Assembly (NCBI RefSeq): GCF_001425085.1
Contig: NZ_LMDN01000001.1
Location: 1,005,100-1,069,099 of the forward strand
Direction: 5' to 3'
Length of the DNA: 64,000 bases
DNA from: Leifsonia sp. Root4
GTDB taxonomy: Bacteria; Actinomycetota; Actinomycetes; Actinomycetales; Microbacteriaceae
The position numbers and the translations under genes are program-made. The notes beneath the pieces were generated by a model that had not been told where the DNA came from, did no database searches, and saw only the letters and a list, made by a program, of their open reading frames with translations. The first letter of the stretch is position 1. The number at the start of each line of letters is the position of its first letter. This document shows positions 8,794-17,218 of the stretch, one piece after another.

Positions 8794-10375
8794 ACGATTG
8801 GCCAGGAGTGGCTCGTACAGTCTGATCGGTTCGAGCTTCGCGGCTCTGGCCGCGCTCGTGCTTGCCGTGCTGATAGGAAACGGCCTCGGAGCGCACGGAA
8901 CGGGCGTGTTCTTCCAAGCGATCGGTTTCTTCACCATCGTCAGTCAGATTCTTCGCCTCGGCACGAACAGCAGCATCGTGCGCTCGATCTCCGAACAGCA
9001 CGCGTTCACGCGCATCGGGGAGAGCTGGCGCACCGTCGTGATCGCCGTCGTCCCGGTCGCCGTCCTCTCCGTACTCGTCGCCATCGGGATCTACCTCTCC
9101 GCAGCACCGTTGGCGGAGTGGCTGAGCGGGGCGGGAGAGACCCGTGAGCTTGAGGAGTTGCTTCGGGACATCGCGCCGTATGTCGTGCCATCCGCCGTCC
9201 TCGCCGTGCTCCTCACGGCGACGCGCATGATGCGCGGAATCGTGGCATTCACCCTGTTGCAGAACATCCTGCTCCCCCTCAGCCGGGTGCTGCTCGTCGC
9301 CCTCGCACTCGTGTGGGCCGCCGACGCGCTGGGGGCCGTCCGCGCGTGGATGGCGGTGCTCCCGCTGTGGCTGATCGTCACCGTCGCGGTGCTGGCGCGC
9401 CCCGTCATCCTCGACTGGCGTGCGCGCAGGGCGGCGACTGAGCCGGCCGGCGTCGCAGCCCGTCGGTTCTGGGCATTCAGCGGAACGCGGGCCGTCGGCG
9501 GCGCGCTTGAGACGACGCTGGAGTGGTCGGATGTGCTGATCGTTGCCGCACTTGCCTCGCCGTCGGCTGCCGGCGTGTACGCAATCGCGACACGCACCGT
9601 GCGAGCGGGGCAGGTCGTCGACCAGGCGATGCGGCTTGCCGTGAGCCCGGCGATCTCCCGCCTGCTGGCGCGCGGAGACCTGCTGGGTGCACGTACATTG
9701 CACACCAAGGTCACGCGCGCCATGATCCTCACGAGTTGGCCGTTCTACCTGACACTCGCGACGATGGGCCCCGCCGTGCTCGCGATGTTCGGCCCCGAAT
9801 TCGTGGCCGGATCCATCGTGCTCACGATCCTCGCCGGGGCGATGATGATCGCGACGAGCGCCGGCATGCTGCAGAGCGTGCTGTTGCAGGGTGGCAAGAG
9901 CAGTTGGCAGATGTACAACAAGGCCTTCGCGCTGGCGCTCAGCGTCGGCCTCAACCTCCTCCTCGTGCCCGTGCTCGGAATCCTTGGCGCGGCACTGACG
10001 TGGACGGCGTGCGTGATCATCGACACGGCGATCGCTTCGTGGCAGGTGCACAGGCGGATGAGGATGCTGCTGGAGCCGCGGAAGTTGCTGCTCGCGATGA
10101 CGATCCCGCTCGCGGTGTTCGGCGTCGGCGGGTTGACCGTCCGCATCGTGTTCGGTGCCACGTTCCCCGCCCTCATCGGCGGGCTCCTCGTCTGTGGCGC
10201 GATCTACCTGGTGGTGTTGTGGTTCCTCCGCGGCCGGCTCGGGATCGTGGCTCTGTGGCGGGAGGTGCCGGTCATGCGCCGCTACGCGGAGCAGTCTCCA
10301 GACCCCGCCGAGAGCAGCCCGGACGGCGCCGGCCGTGCCGACGAGTCCACCAGCCCGCTGAGTCGGCGCCGGTAG
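8783..10375 (+). CDS. Wzx-like polysaccharide flippase (MOP superfamily)
   Basis: A 530-residue protein with about fourteen hydrophobic segments, typical of Wzx/RfbX-type translocases that move lipid-linked repeat units across the membrane. The N-terminus (GSYSLIGSSFAALAALVLAVLIGNGLGAHG, shown here only in part by position, residues 11-36) has the normal first-helix pattern with a conserved Gly-rich turn, and the pairs of helices repeat in two halves. The C-terminal 40 residues are polar. It overlaps the polymerase gene and ends the plus-strand gene string, facing the minus-strand glycosyltransferases 13 bases away. Confidence 0.87.
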   Translation: MRPERLARSGSYSLIGSSFAALAALVLAVLIGNGLGAHGTGVFFQAIGFFTIVSQILRLGTNSSIVRSISEQHAFTRIGESWRTVVIAVVPVAVLSVLVAIGIYLSAAPLAEWLSGAGETRELEELLRDIAPYVVPSAVLAVLLTATRMMRGIVAFTLLQNILLPLSRVLLVALALVWAADALGAVRAWMAVLPLWLIVTVAVLARPVILDWRARRAATEPAGVAARRFWAFSGTRAVGGALETTLEWSDVLIVAALASPSAAGVYAIATRTVRAGQVVDQAMRLAVSPAISRLLARGDLLGARTLHTKVTRAMILTSWPFYLTLATMGPAVLAMFGPEFVAGSIVLTILAGAMMIATSAGMLQSVLLQGGKSSWQMYNKAFALALSVGLNLLLVPVLGILGAALTWTACVIIDTAIASWQVHRRMRMLLEPRKLLLAMTIPLAVFGVGGLTVRIVFGATFPALIGGLLVCGAIYLVVLWFLRGRLGIVALWREVPVMRRYAEQSPDPAESSPDGAGRADESTSPLSRRR

Positions 10376-10388
10376 CCCGAACGATCGA

Positions 10389-10940
10389 TCAGGCGCGGAG
10401 CCCGTGGGCCACGCGCGCGAATCGACGCGCGCGGTCGCCGAGCCCCAGCGGCGGGGGCAACTGCTCCAGCGCCGCCGCGAGGTTCGCGACGCCCGGCGTC
10501 GGCACCGGGGCGGACGGGCTCTCCCGTGCGCCGGCCAGCTCGGCATCGATCGCACTCCACAGCTGTTCCCGCGTCAGCACCCTGCGGATGATCCCGAGCT
10601 CTGCCGCGCGCTCCGTGAAGATCAACTGGTGGTCGTCGACCACCTCGTCGTCGACGGGGACGCGCGGAACGACGATCGGGATCCGACGCAACGCGCGCAT
10701 GTCCATCACCCCTCCAGCACCGCCCTGGAGCACCACGGCGTCAGCGGCGGAGCAGAGGGTGAGCAGTTGCGCGTATGGCAGCACAGCGTGGTTCTCCGCG
10801 CCCCCCAGGGGCTTGCCAGGGCCATGCTGCATGACGACGTGCACCTCGGGGTGCGCCTGCGTCCACGGCTCCATCCACTCGGTGAGCCGGTTGAACGGCA
10901 GATGGTAGGTTCCGGCGCTGACGACGACCGACGGGCGCAT
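10389..10940 (-). CDS. PssE/Alg13-like glycosyltransferase subunit (GT28 C-terminal domain)
   Basis: A 183-residue protein with the GT28 C-terminal fold: VVSAGTYHLPFNRL at the start, VVMQHG, then SAADAVVLQGGAGGVMDMRALRRIPIVVPRVP, the nucleotide-sugar binding glycine-rich region (about residues 62-100). In two-component glycosyltransferases (PssD/PssE, CpsF/CpsG, Alg14/Alg13) this half binds the donor, and the partner at 10940-11389 anchors it and contacts the acceptor. I placed the start at the ATG at 10940 because the partner's TGA overlaps it by one base (TGATG); a longer upstream frame is just the overlap with the partner gene. The canonical HGG is replaced by QGG, so donor-site details may differ. 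Confidence 0.85.
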   Translation of the reverse strand: MRPSVVVSAGTYHLPFNRLTEWMEPWTQAHPEVHVVMQHGPGKPLGGAENHAVLPYAQLLTLCSAADAVVLQGGAGGVMDMRALRRIPIVVPRVPVDDEVVDDHQLIFTERAAELGIIRRVLTREQLWSAIDAELAGARESPSAPVPTPGVANLAAALEQLPPPLGLGDRARRFARVAHGLRA

Positions 10941-11389
10941 CACAGCACGACCCCGATGTTCTCGGAACCCGGGTACATCTCCGCGAGCGCATCCCACTGC
11001 ACAAAGAAACTGTCGGAGAACGGGTAGACGAGCCGACCGCTCAGCGAGGCGGAGGTGATCCGGTCGACCGGCTCCAGGAACGCCGTGCGTGCACCGAAGA
11101 AGCGGGCCTGCGCGAAGAAGGGCAGGGCGATGGCGGCGCCGGTGCTGAAAACGAGGTCGGGGCGTTCGGCACGGAGCACCCGGCGGGCCAGCGAGAAGTT
11201 CCGCGCCAGGTTCGGAAGATTGCGCACGGTCGGGTAGTGCGCCTCGACGACCCTCTCGCCGACAAGTCTGGATCGGGCATCCTCGGTCGGCAGCGTCACC
11301 CAGGAGCGCTCGTGCCGACCCCACCACTCCTTCAGCGCGAGCGCCTGGGTCAGGTGGCCGCCGGACGAGCAGACGATGAGAACCCGCAC
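10940..11389 (-). CDS. PssD/Alg14-like glycosyltransferase subunit
   Basis: A 149-residue protein starting at a GTG (VRVLIVCSSGGHLTQALAL), with the CSSGGHL motif typical of the Alg14/PssD/CpsF family near residues 6-12, and FSTGAAIALPFFAQARFFGARTAF in the middle (about residues 84-107). The family partner of the GT28-type subunit, it recruits that subunit to the membrane-bound lipid-linked acceptor. The stop overlaps the partner's ATG. The upstream GT2 gene ends only four bases before, so the three genes 12308-10389 form one operon. Confidence 0.87.
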   Translation of the reverse strand: MRVLIVCSSGGHLTQALALKEWWGRHERSWVTLPTEDARSRLVGERVVEAHYPTVRNLPNLARNFSLARRVLRAERPDLVFSTGAAIALPFFAQARFFGARTAFLEPVDRITSASLSGRLVYPFSDSFFVQWDALAEMYPGSENIGVVL

Positions 11390-11393
11390 GGCG

Positions 11394-12308
11394 CTAGATC
11401 CCCTTGCCGAATCGTGCGGCGGTGCGCGCGACCGCGTTCGCCGTGGTGAGACGCATGGCGATGGCCAGGGCGAGGTAGGCCTTCGTCTGGCGCCCGGAAT
11501 GGGCGATCGCCCGCCGTGCCCAGCGCGCGCCCTCGCTCCGTTGGCCGCTCGCGGCGAGCGCGAATGCGATCTGCGATTCGATGCGGCCGATGGCCGGCCC
11601 GCTGCTGGCAAAGTCCGGATGCTTCTCGAGCAGGTACTGCAGCGCCTCCGCATACGCCGCCCACTGACCGAAGAAGTAGGACTGCCCCTGCCAGGTGACC
11701 GAGACGAGCGCCTCGTTCACGACGACGACGTCGGTGATCGCCGAGGTGCGCAACAGGATGTCGTAGTCCTCGCCGTAACTGCGCGGGAGTTCCTCGTCGA
11801 TCAGCCCGATGGGTCCGAGCAGCGCGGCTCGCCGGAAGACGAAGCTGCTGGAGTGGAGCCCGGCGAGGCGGTCGTGCAGGAACTCGCGATGGCTGATCGA
11901 CTCCGAGGGCACGAGGCGTTCATGGGTGCGCTCGCCATCGTCGACGATCATGGCGGTGCCGACCAGGAGAGAGTCGGGGTGCTCGAGGAACTTCGCCATC
12001 TGGCGTTCCAGCTTGTGCGGCATCCAATAGTCATCGTCGTCGAGGAATGCCACGTAGTCGTGTTCCGCGGCGAGGATTCCGGTGTTCCGCCCCCCGGCGA
12101 GGCCACGGCTGCGGTCGTTCACGAGTGCCTTCAGCTCACGGTTGCGCGGTACGACGACATCGGGCAGAACCGGCTCGCAGGCATCGAAGACGACGATCAC
12201 TTCGACGTGCCCCTGGTAGCCCTGGTCGAGGATGCTCTGCACCGCTCGGCGCATCATGTCCGGGCGGTTATGCGTCGGAACGACAGCGCTGACGGCGGGT
12301 GCAGTCAC
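11394..12308 (-). CDS. Family 2 glycosyltransferase
   Basis: A 304-residue GT-A enzyme. The nucleotide-binding start SAVVPTHNRP, the RNTGI segment and the metal-binding FLDDDDYW (about residues 89-96) are all present, and GEDYDILLR near residue 185 is the usual ED catalytic-base region. It lacks membrane segments, so it acts at the cytoplasmic face on lipid-linked intermediates. The start is a GTG with GGGAGG five bases upstream. A TAGGCT hexamer at 12339-12344 (minus strand) can serve as -10. Heads a three-gene glycosyltransferase operon divergent from the Gfo/Idh/MocA gene. Sugar and linkage are unknown. Confidence 0.92.
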   Translation of the reverse strand: MTAPAVSAVVPTHNRPDMMRRAVQSILDQGYQGHVEVIVVFDACEPVLPDVVVPRNRELKALVNDRSRGLAGGRNTGILAAEHDYVAFLDDDDYWMPHKLERQMAKFLEHPDSLLVGTAMIVDDGERTHERLVPSESISHREFLHDRLAGLHSSSFVFRRAALLGPIGLIDEELPRSYGEDYDILLRTSAITDVVVVNEALVSVTWQGQSYFFGQWAAYAEALQYLLEKHPDFASSGPAIGRIESQIAFALAASGQRSEGARWARRAIAHSGRQTKAYLALAIAMRLTTANAVARTAARFGKGI

Positions 12309-12338
12309 GATTTCCTCCCAGGATGTGAGGGCAGACCG

Positions 12339-12344
12339 AGCCTA
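12339..12344 (-). promoter_or_regulatory. -10 hexamer for the glycosyltransferase operon
   Basis: TAGGCT on the minus strand, about 30 bases upstream of the GTG at 12308, leaving a short leader with a Shine-Dalgarno GGGAGG. No convincing -35 was seen. Confidence 0.45.
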
Positions 12345-12366
12345 CCGTCGCGGCACATGCTTCCGC

Positions 12367-12372
12367 TAGCAT
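12367..12372 (+). promoter_or_regulatory. -10 hexamer for the Gfo/Idh/MocA gene
   Basis: TAGCAT in the divergent 114-base intergenic space, about 50 bases upstream of the ATG at 12423, which has its own Shine-Dalgarno GGGAG. Confidence 0.35.
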
Positions 12373-12422
12373 GAACAAACGCCGCAGCACAGGGCTATTT
12401 CCGAAGGATCCTCGGGAGTGTC

Positions 12423-13544
12423 ATGGTCACAGTCGCAATGGTCGGAATCGGCAAAATGGGCCTGTCCCATCTCGCCATGGTGCGCGCTCATCCCGACGTC
12501 GAGGTGGTCGGCGTCTGCGACTCGATCGGCTACGTGCTCGACGTTCTGTCGAAGTACACGGGCCTCACCACCTTCACCGATTTCACGACGATGCTCGACA
12601 CGGTCAAGCCGGATGCCGTCATCATCGCGACCCCCTCCGCCTCACATGTCCAGCTCATCCGCGAAGCGCTGGGCCGTGGGCTGCACGTCTTCTGCGAGAA
12701 ACCCTTGACGCTCTCCGCCGACGAGTCGGAAGAGCTCGCCGCTGTCGCGGCCGAGAAGGGGCTCGTCACGCAGGTCGGCTACCACAACCGTTTCGTCGGG
12801 GCCTTTCAGGAGGTCAAGCGCCTCCTCGACGCCGGTGCGATCGGCACCGTCAGCCACGCCCTGGCCGAGTCCTACGGGCCGGTGGTGCTGAAGCCGAAGG
12901 GCGGAACGTGGCGGAGCAAGCGGGTCTCGGGCGGCGGCTGCCTCTACGACTACGCCGCCCACCCGCTCGACCTGCTGAGCTGGTACTTCGGAGAGGCGGT
13001 CTCCGCGGGCGGCACGGTGATCAGCCAGGTGTTCTCGGCCGAGACCGACGATCAGGTGTACAGCACCCTCCGTTTCGCGGATGCCGTCAGCGCACAGCTC
13101 TCTGTCGATTGGTCAGATGAGTCGCAACGGAAGATGACCACCAAGCTCTCCATCTGGGGTTCTGCGGGGAAGATCGTCGTCGATCGTCAGGAGTGCCAGG
13201 TCTACCTGCGCGACACGGCGGAGCCGCCGGCCGGGTACCACCACGGCTGGAACTCCCGCTACACCACGACCCTCACGCCCCCGGTGTGGTTCTACCTCCG
13301 CGGCGAGGAGTACAGCGCGCAGATCGACCACTTCGTGCGAGCGGTGCTCGCTCGGCCGGAGTCCCGCGGGGCGACGCAGAATGATTTCGCGAGCGCGGCT
13401 GCCACCGACCGGATGATCGAGATGGTGCTCGTCTCGGCCTCGGCCGAGGAGAATCCGGTGCGCGCCACGACGACGACGCCTCCGGCGACGAAGCCGCGCA
13501 AGTCACTGTTCGGTGGTCGAAGCACGAGAGCCGCCGCGCGCTGA
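12423..13544 (+). CDS. Gfo/Idh/MocA family sugar oxidoreductase
   Basis: A 373-residue NAD(P)-dependent oxidoreductase with the N-terminal Rossmann motif VGIGKMG (about residues 7-13), DAVIIATPSASH, and the family's CEKP motif near residue 93, where the lysine is catalytic. GGGCLYDYAAHPLDLLSW matches the second conserved block with its Asp and His. Members oxidise or reduce sugars and nucleotide sugars. The C-terminal 30 residues are Thr/Pro/Lys/Arg-rich and probably disordered. It is followed 23 bases later by an unrecognised gene (13568-14461) that probably acts in the same step. Its place inside the polysaccharide locus suggests nucleotide-sugar modification, but the substrate cannot be read. 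Confidence 0.9.
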   Translation: MVTVAMVGIGKMGLSHLAMVRAHPDVEVVGVCDSIGYVLDVLSKYTGLTTFTDFTTMLDTVKPDAVIIATPSASHVQLIREALGRGLHVFCEKPLTLSADESEELAAVAAEKGLVTQVGYHNRFVGAFQEVKRLLDAGAIGTVSHALAESYGPVVLKPKGGTWRSKRVSGGGCLYDYAAHPLDLLSWYFGEAVSAGGTVISQVFSAETDDQVYSTLRFADAVSAQLSVDWSDESQRKMTTKLSIWGSAGKIVVDRQECQVYLRDTAEPPAGYHHGWNSRYTTTLTPPVWFYLRGEEYSAQIDHFVRAVLARPESRGATQNDFASAAATDRMIEMVLVSASAEENPVRATTTTPPATKPRKSLFGGRSTRAAAR

Positions 13545-13567
13545 GCGCGGCACGAAAGGGGTTGGAG

Positions 13568-14461
13568 ATGGATCGGCTGCTCTTCGGCGACAACCAGTTC
13601 TTCGGCGTGAACCACATGTCCGAGGAGAAGGCACGCGCGCAGGCCATCCAATTCCACGCGGTCGAGGCGATCATCGAGGTGCTCGACATCGCGTATGACG
13701 CCGGCATCCGAACCTTCATGTGCACAACTCACGAGCGCATCGCTGAGGTGTGCGACCATGTGCGCTCACATCCGGAGCGCTACGAGGGCTTCACCTTCTA
13801 CCCGTGCATGCCCTACGCGCACAAGTACGCGAACGCCGTGACCGAGCAGGGGATGCTCGGGGCCTTGCGCCAGTTCATGCCGGATGACGGCTTTATGAAC
13901 GCAGCACTCCGCGGCGGGAAGGCGTTGGCTTCCAAGGACATCGAGGGCATCGTCACCCTGCTCGTCGACGCCGAGATGAAGATGTTCGCCGGACTCTCGA
14001 CACCCGTGATCTTCCTGCAGAACGTGGTCGTCGACCTGCTGCTCGGACTCGGCTTCGATGAGGCCTTTGCGATCTTCAGCTCCCACGTGCGCTCCCGCTA
14101 CAACGCGGAACCCGGGTTCATCACGATGAACCTGCCCATGCTGCTCGACGCGCTCGACCGGGTCGGCGAGGAGAACCCGATCGTGTGCTCCAACATCAAC
14201 AAGCTCGGCTTCCGGGTGTCCGGCGGCATCGACGCCTATGAGCTGGCGCTCACCGAGCGCCGATTCCGGCCGATCGCGATGTCGGTCTACGCCTCCGGTG
14301 CCATCGCGCCTCGAGAGGCGTTGGAGTGGCTGCACTCCCTGCCGGCCGATCCGGCGATCGTCTTCGGTGCGTCAACGGCCGGCCACATCCGCGGCACCGT
14401 GCAGCTCGTCGAGCAAATCTGGGGCGAGCCCGTCGCGGCGCTGAGCCCCGTGGCCGGCTGA
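13568..14461 (+). CDS. Unrecognised protein, possible TIM-barrel enzyme, partner of the oxidoreductase
   Basis: A 297-residue soluble protein. The start is an ATG at 13568; a TTG six bases upstream is in frame, but the ATG is better spaced from AAAGGGG. The N-terminus LLFGDNQFFGVNH, the pattern VLDIAYDAGIRTFMCTTHERI (positions about 41-61, written in part) and the C-terminal IVFGASTAGHIRGTVQLVE recall the beta1, beta2 and late strands of aldo-keto reductase-like TIM barrels, yet the usual catalytic DxxxxY loop is not visible. I therefore describe it as a probable barrel of unknown activity. It follows the Gfo/Idh/MocA gene in the same direction, which points to a joint sugar conversion. Confidence 0.7.
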   Translation: MDRLLFGDNQFFGVNHMSEEKARAQAIQFHAVEAIIEVLDIAYDAGIRTFMCTTHERIAEVCDHVRSHPERYEGFTFYPCMPYAHKYANAVTEQGMLGALRQFMPDDGFMNAALRGGKALASKDIEGIVTLLVDAEMKMFAGLSTPVIFLQNVVVDLLLGLGFDEAFAIFSSHVRSRYNAEPGFITMNLPMLLDALDRVGEENPIVCSNINKLGFRVSGGIDAYELALTERRFRPIAMSVYASGAIAPREALEWLHSLPADPAIVFGASTAGHIRGTVQLVEQIWGEPVAALSPVAG

Positions 14462-14495
14462 AACCGCGGGATCCTCCAACTATGCGTGCCGCGAT

Positions 14496-15311
14496 TCAGG
14501 CGGCGTTCTCCGAGCCGATCTTGGCCGGGCGTTGACGCCTGGCGCCGGTGCGGACCTCGCCGGCATCCGCCTCGGAACGGCTCCGCTGAAAACGGGCACG
14601 GATCATGGCGACGAAGCAGCCGACGAAGATGCCGACGAAGAGCGCCCCGGCAAGCAGGATCGGCATCGATGGCTTCGTGGACTCTGACGGGGCGACAGCC
14701 GGGCTCACAATGGAGCCCGCGTTGAATGAGGCCGAGCGCAGAATCGCCTGGCGCTCCTGCAACGCCTGAATCTGCGTCTCCAGCGTCGCCCGGACCGGGC
14801 TGTCGGCCGGCAGGGCTGCGGCCTCCGCCGCGATCTCGGCGATTCCGGCGGTGAGGCCGGCGGATGCCTCCTCGACGACCGTGCGCGCCGTCGTCACCCT
14901 GTTCTCCTGGTAGGCGGACGCGATGGCATTCGCGGCGGCAGCGGCCCCATCCGCGGTGTCGGCGGTGAAGGTGAAGGAGAGCACCTCTGCGCCCTTCGGC
15001 ACCATCACAACGAGGCCGTCTCTGAGTTCGGCCACGCTCGGACCGTTCAGCTCCTTCGCGGCGAGGGTCAACACCTCTGTCGACGACGCCACGACACGCT
15101 CGGTGTCCATGTTCGCCGGTTCGCTGGATTGCCCCGTTGTCGAGACGGCGATCGGCTCAACCGTGATCACCGCTGTGGACTCATAGCGCTCGGGCCAGAG
15201 CTCGTTGGCACCGACGCCTGCGGCGAGCGCCACGACGATGACGACGAGCAGAAGACGCCACTGACGCGTGATGCTGCGCGCCAGATCTTCGAGCGAGAAT
15301 ACCTCGGCCAT
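14496..15311 (-). CDS. Wzz/YveK-type chain-length and polysaccharide co-polymerase protein
   Basis: A 271-residue membrane protein with two hydrophobic segments (about residues 20-36 and 219-241) flanking an outer, partly alpha-helical domain, the classic layout of polysaccharide co-polymerases that set polymer length. Pro-rich residues before the second segment (ESTKPSMPILLAG) match the family's conserved P-x2-P-type region. No tyrosine-kinase domain is fused to it, and the short C-terminal tail is Arg-rich. The ATG is preceded by GGAGG. It stands alone on the minus strand, convergent with the preceding gene and divergent from the GH16 gene. Confidence 0.85.
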   Translation of the reverse strand: MAEVFSLEDLARSITRQWRLLLVVIVVALAAGVGANELWPERYESTAVITVEPIAVSTTGQSSEPANMDTERVVASSTEVLTLAAKELNGPSVAELRDGLVVMVPKGAEVLSFTFTADTADGAAAAANAIASAYQENRVTTARTVVEEASAGLTAGIAEIAAEAAALPADSPVRATLETQIQALQERQAILRSASFNAGSIVSPAVAPSESTKPSMPILLAGALFVGIFVGCFVAMIRARFQRSRSEADAGEVRTGARRQRPAKIGSENAA

Positions 15312-15421
15312 CGAGCCTCCAGTTCACTTCTGTGATCCCTGAGTTGCGCCAATCCGACTTCCTTGCAGTAATCATGTCACCAGAAGTCAGAAATGAGCAC
15401 GATTCAGGGTTTTGCCAGAAT

Positions 15422-15487
15422 ATGCCGTATACCGTTGACGAGTCCTGCCCACCCCCCTGTTTTGGGGGCGTTTTGTTATACGGGCAT
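15422..15487 (+). promoter_or_regulatory. Structured, AT-richer leader upstream of the GH16 gene
   Basis: An outer inverted repeat pairs ATGCCGTATA (15422-15431) with TATACGGGCAT (15477-15487), enclosing an inner hairpin CCCCC-TGTTTT-GGGGG (15452-15468) followed by a T-rich run. The inner part looks like an intrinsic terminator or attenuator placed before the glycanase start. A TTGACG at 15435-15440 with TGTTTT 17 bases later could alternatively be a promoter. The roughly 200 bases before the gene are clearly lower in GC than the surroundings. Confidence 0.4.
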
Positions 15488-15525
15488 TGTCCCCCATTCA
15501 AGTATTCGTTAGGCATTCTTTCTTA

Positions 15526-17112
15526 GTGCGTAAAACAACTGTCCTCTCCTCAATGGTGGTTGCCGCCCTCTCGGCTGCGATCCTCATTCCCGCCGCACCG
15601 GCAAGCGCGGCTCCATCCACGACGAGCGTCCGCACTGCCGCGGAGCAGACGACCACGGTTGTCGGCTTCGGCGACAAGGCCTGGTCCTACTACCGCGCCA
15701 CCACCGCCCCCGTCAGCACCTGGAAGACCGCGAAGGCGGCCTGGAAGACCGGTGCCGCTCCTCTCGGCTTCGGCACCGACCCGGGCACGCTCGGAACCAA
15801 GCTGCCGAACGACTTCACGAAGAAGCCGCTCGCGAGCTACTTCCAGAAGACGTTCTCACTGAGCACTGTTCCTGCAGCCGGCATGACCCTGACCACGTGG
15901 GCGGATGACGGCATCATCGTCTACGTCAACGGCAAGGAAGTCACCCGCCAGAATCTGCCGACAGGAACGATCACCGACTCCAGCTACGCGACCAAGGCCC
16001 CGCTGTCGAAGGCTGCGCGCGCCGCGACGTTCACCGCAACGGTTCCCGCTTCTGCGCTCAAGCAGGGCGAGAACCTGATCTCGGTGCAGGTGCAGTCCAA
16101 CTGGCGTGCAACCACCAACAGCAGCTTCGACGCGAAGCTGACGATGGCAACGTCGTCGACGGTGGCCCCGCCGACGGAGACCACGCCGCCCGTCGTGCCG
16201 CCGACCACGACCCCTCCCGTCGTCCCGCCGACCACGACGCCTCCCGTCGCCCCCGACGCCGGCACCGGCGCAGTCGACGGCTGGGGTTCGCCCAGCTGGC
16301 GCGACGAGTTCACCTTCGTCAGCCCGACCACGGGCAAGCCAGCGGTCGACCCGACCAAGTGGAACGTGCGTGACCGCACCGACCTCGGCCTGCTGCCTGA
16401 CGCCGCGGTGCCCAGCCGCGACCAGGTGACCGTTGACTCCAGCGGCATCCTGCACCTCAAGGCCGACTGGCTCGACACCCCGGTCATCCGCCCCGACGGC
16501 CAGGCCGGCCCGAAGGAACTCACGCACAAGACCGGTTACATGGACCAGCGCGCGCTGAAGTCGGGCAACATGTCGTACGAGCAGCGTTACGGCCGCTGGG
16601 AGGTCCGCGCCAAGGTCCCGACCGGACCGCAGACCTATGGATCCCTCGCCGCCTTCTGGCTGCGCAACTCCAACTCGGGTGAGATCGACATCATGGAGTC
16701 GTGGGGCTTCAACCAGACGGCCGCCGCGGGTGGTCAGCGGATCGGAAGCGCAACGACGACGATCCACACCCAGACCTCTGCCGGTGGCAACGAGAAGTAC
16801 TACTGGACGCACGCCGACTTCGGCGGCTCCAAGACGGTGTACGACGGCTTCCACACCTTCGCCTTCGAGCTGACCCCGACGTACGCGAAGATCATCGCCG
16901 ACGGCAGGACCCTTGCGACGGCGACTCCGGCGACGCACCCGAACCTGTGGAACGAGAAGTACTTCGGCAGCCCGCTGCACGTTCGCATGAACCTGCACGT
17001 CGGACCGTCGGCGCAGTACTGGGGAATCCCCGACCCGGCCCACAAGGAGTGGACGCAGAACCTGGACTACCAGGTCGACTACGTGCGCATCTGGAACTAC
17101 GACGCCAAGTAG
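15526..17112 (+). CDS. Secreted family 16 glycoside hydrolase with N-terminal beta-sandwich domain
   Basis: A 528-residue exported protein. I start it at the GTG at 15526 (VRKTTVLSS), which gives a compact signal peptide ending PASA near residue 28; an in-frame TTG at 15487 is possible but lies in the hairpin leader. Residues about 45-206 form the same beta-sandwich domain found twice in the protein at 2984-6670 (ADDGIIVYVNGKE, NLPTGTITDSSYATKAP). A Pro/Thr linker (about 208-248) leads to the GH16 catalytic domain with the nucleophile/acid-base motif EIDIME at residues 386-391. GH16 enzymes cut beta-1,3/1,4-glucans, galactans and similar polymers; the target is unknown. Its place in a polysaccharide locus suggests trimming or release of the locus's own product. 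Confidence 0.9.
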   Translation: MRKTTVLSSMVVAALSAAILIPAAPASAAPSTTSVRTAAEQTTTVVGFGDKAWSYYRATTAPVSTWKTAKAAWKTGAAPLGFGTDPGTLGTKLPNDFTKKPLASYFQKTFSLSTVPAAGMTLTTWADDGIIVYVNGKEVTRQNLPTGTITDSSYATKAPLSKAARAATFTATVPASALKQGENLISVQVQSNWRATTNSSFDAKLTMATSSTVAPPTETTPPVVPPTTTPPVVPPTTTPPVAPDAGTGAVDGWGSPSWRDEFTFVSPTTGKPAVDPTKWNVRDRTDLGLLPDAAVPSRDQVTVDSSGILHLKADWLDTPVIRPDGQAGPKELTHKTGYMDQRALKSGNMSYEQRYGRWEVRAKVPTGPQTYGSLAAFWLRNSNSGEIDIMESWGFNQTAAAGGQRIGSATTTIHTQTSAGGNEKYYWTHADFGGSKTVYDGFHTFAFELTPTYAKIIADGRTLATATPATHPNLWNEKYFGSPLHVRMNLHVGPSAQYWGIPDPAHKEWTQNLDYQVDYVRIWNYDAK

Positions 17113-17154
17113 GCAACAACAGATAGGCAACATCGGGGGTGACTGACCCGGCAC

Positions 17155-17188
17155 GAAGAGGGGCCCTGCACCAGCAGGGCCCCTCTTC
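17155..17188 (+). terminator. Terminator hairpin after the GH16 gene
   Basis: A perfect 15-base stem (GAAGAGGGGCCCTGC with its complement) and a 4-base loop, lying between the GH16 stop and the convergent GT11 gene. There is no T-run, as is common in actinobacteria; it could serve both strands. Confidence 0.75.
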
Positions 17189-17218
17189 TGCGCGTCGATC
17201 AACGACGCCTGAGGTGAT

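Noticed and set aside
8774-10555. A 593-codon minus-strand frame opposite the flippase
   Set aside because: His/Arg/Asp-rich nonsense composition, no motif, antisense to a clear transporter.
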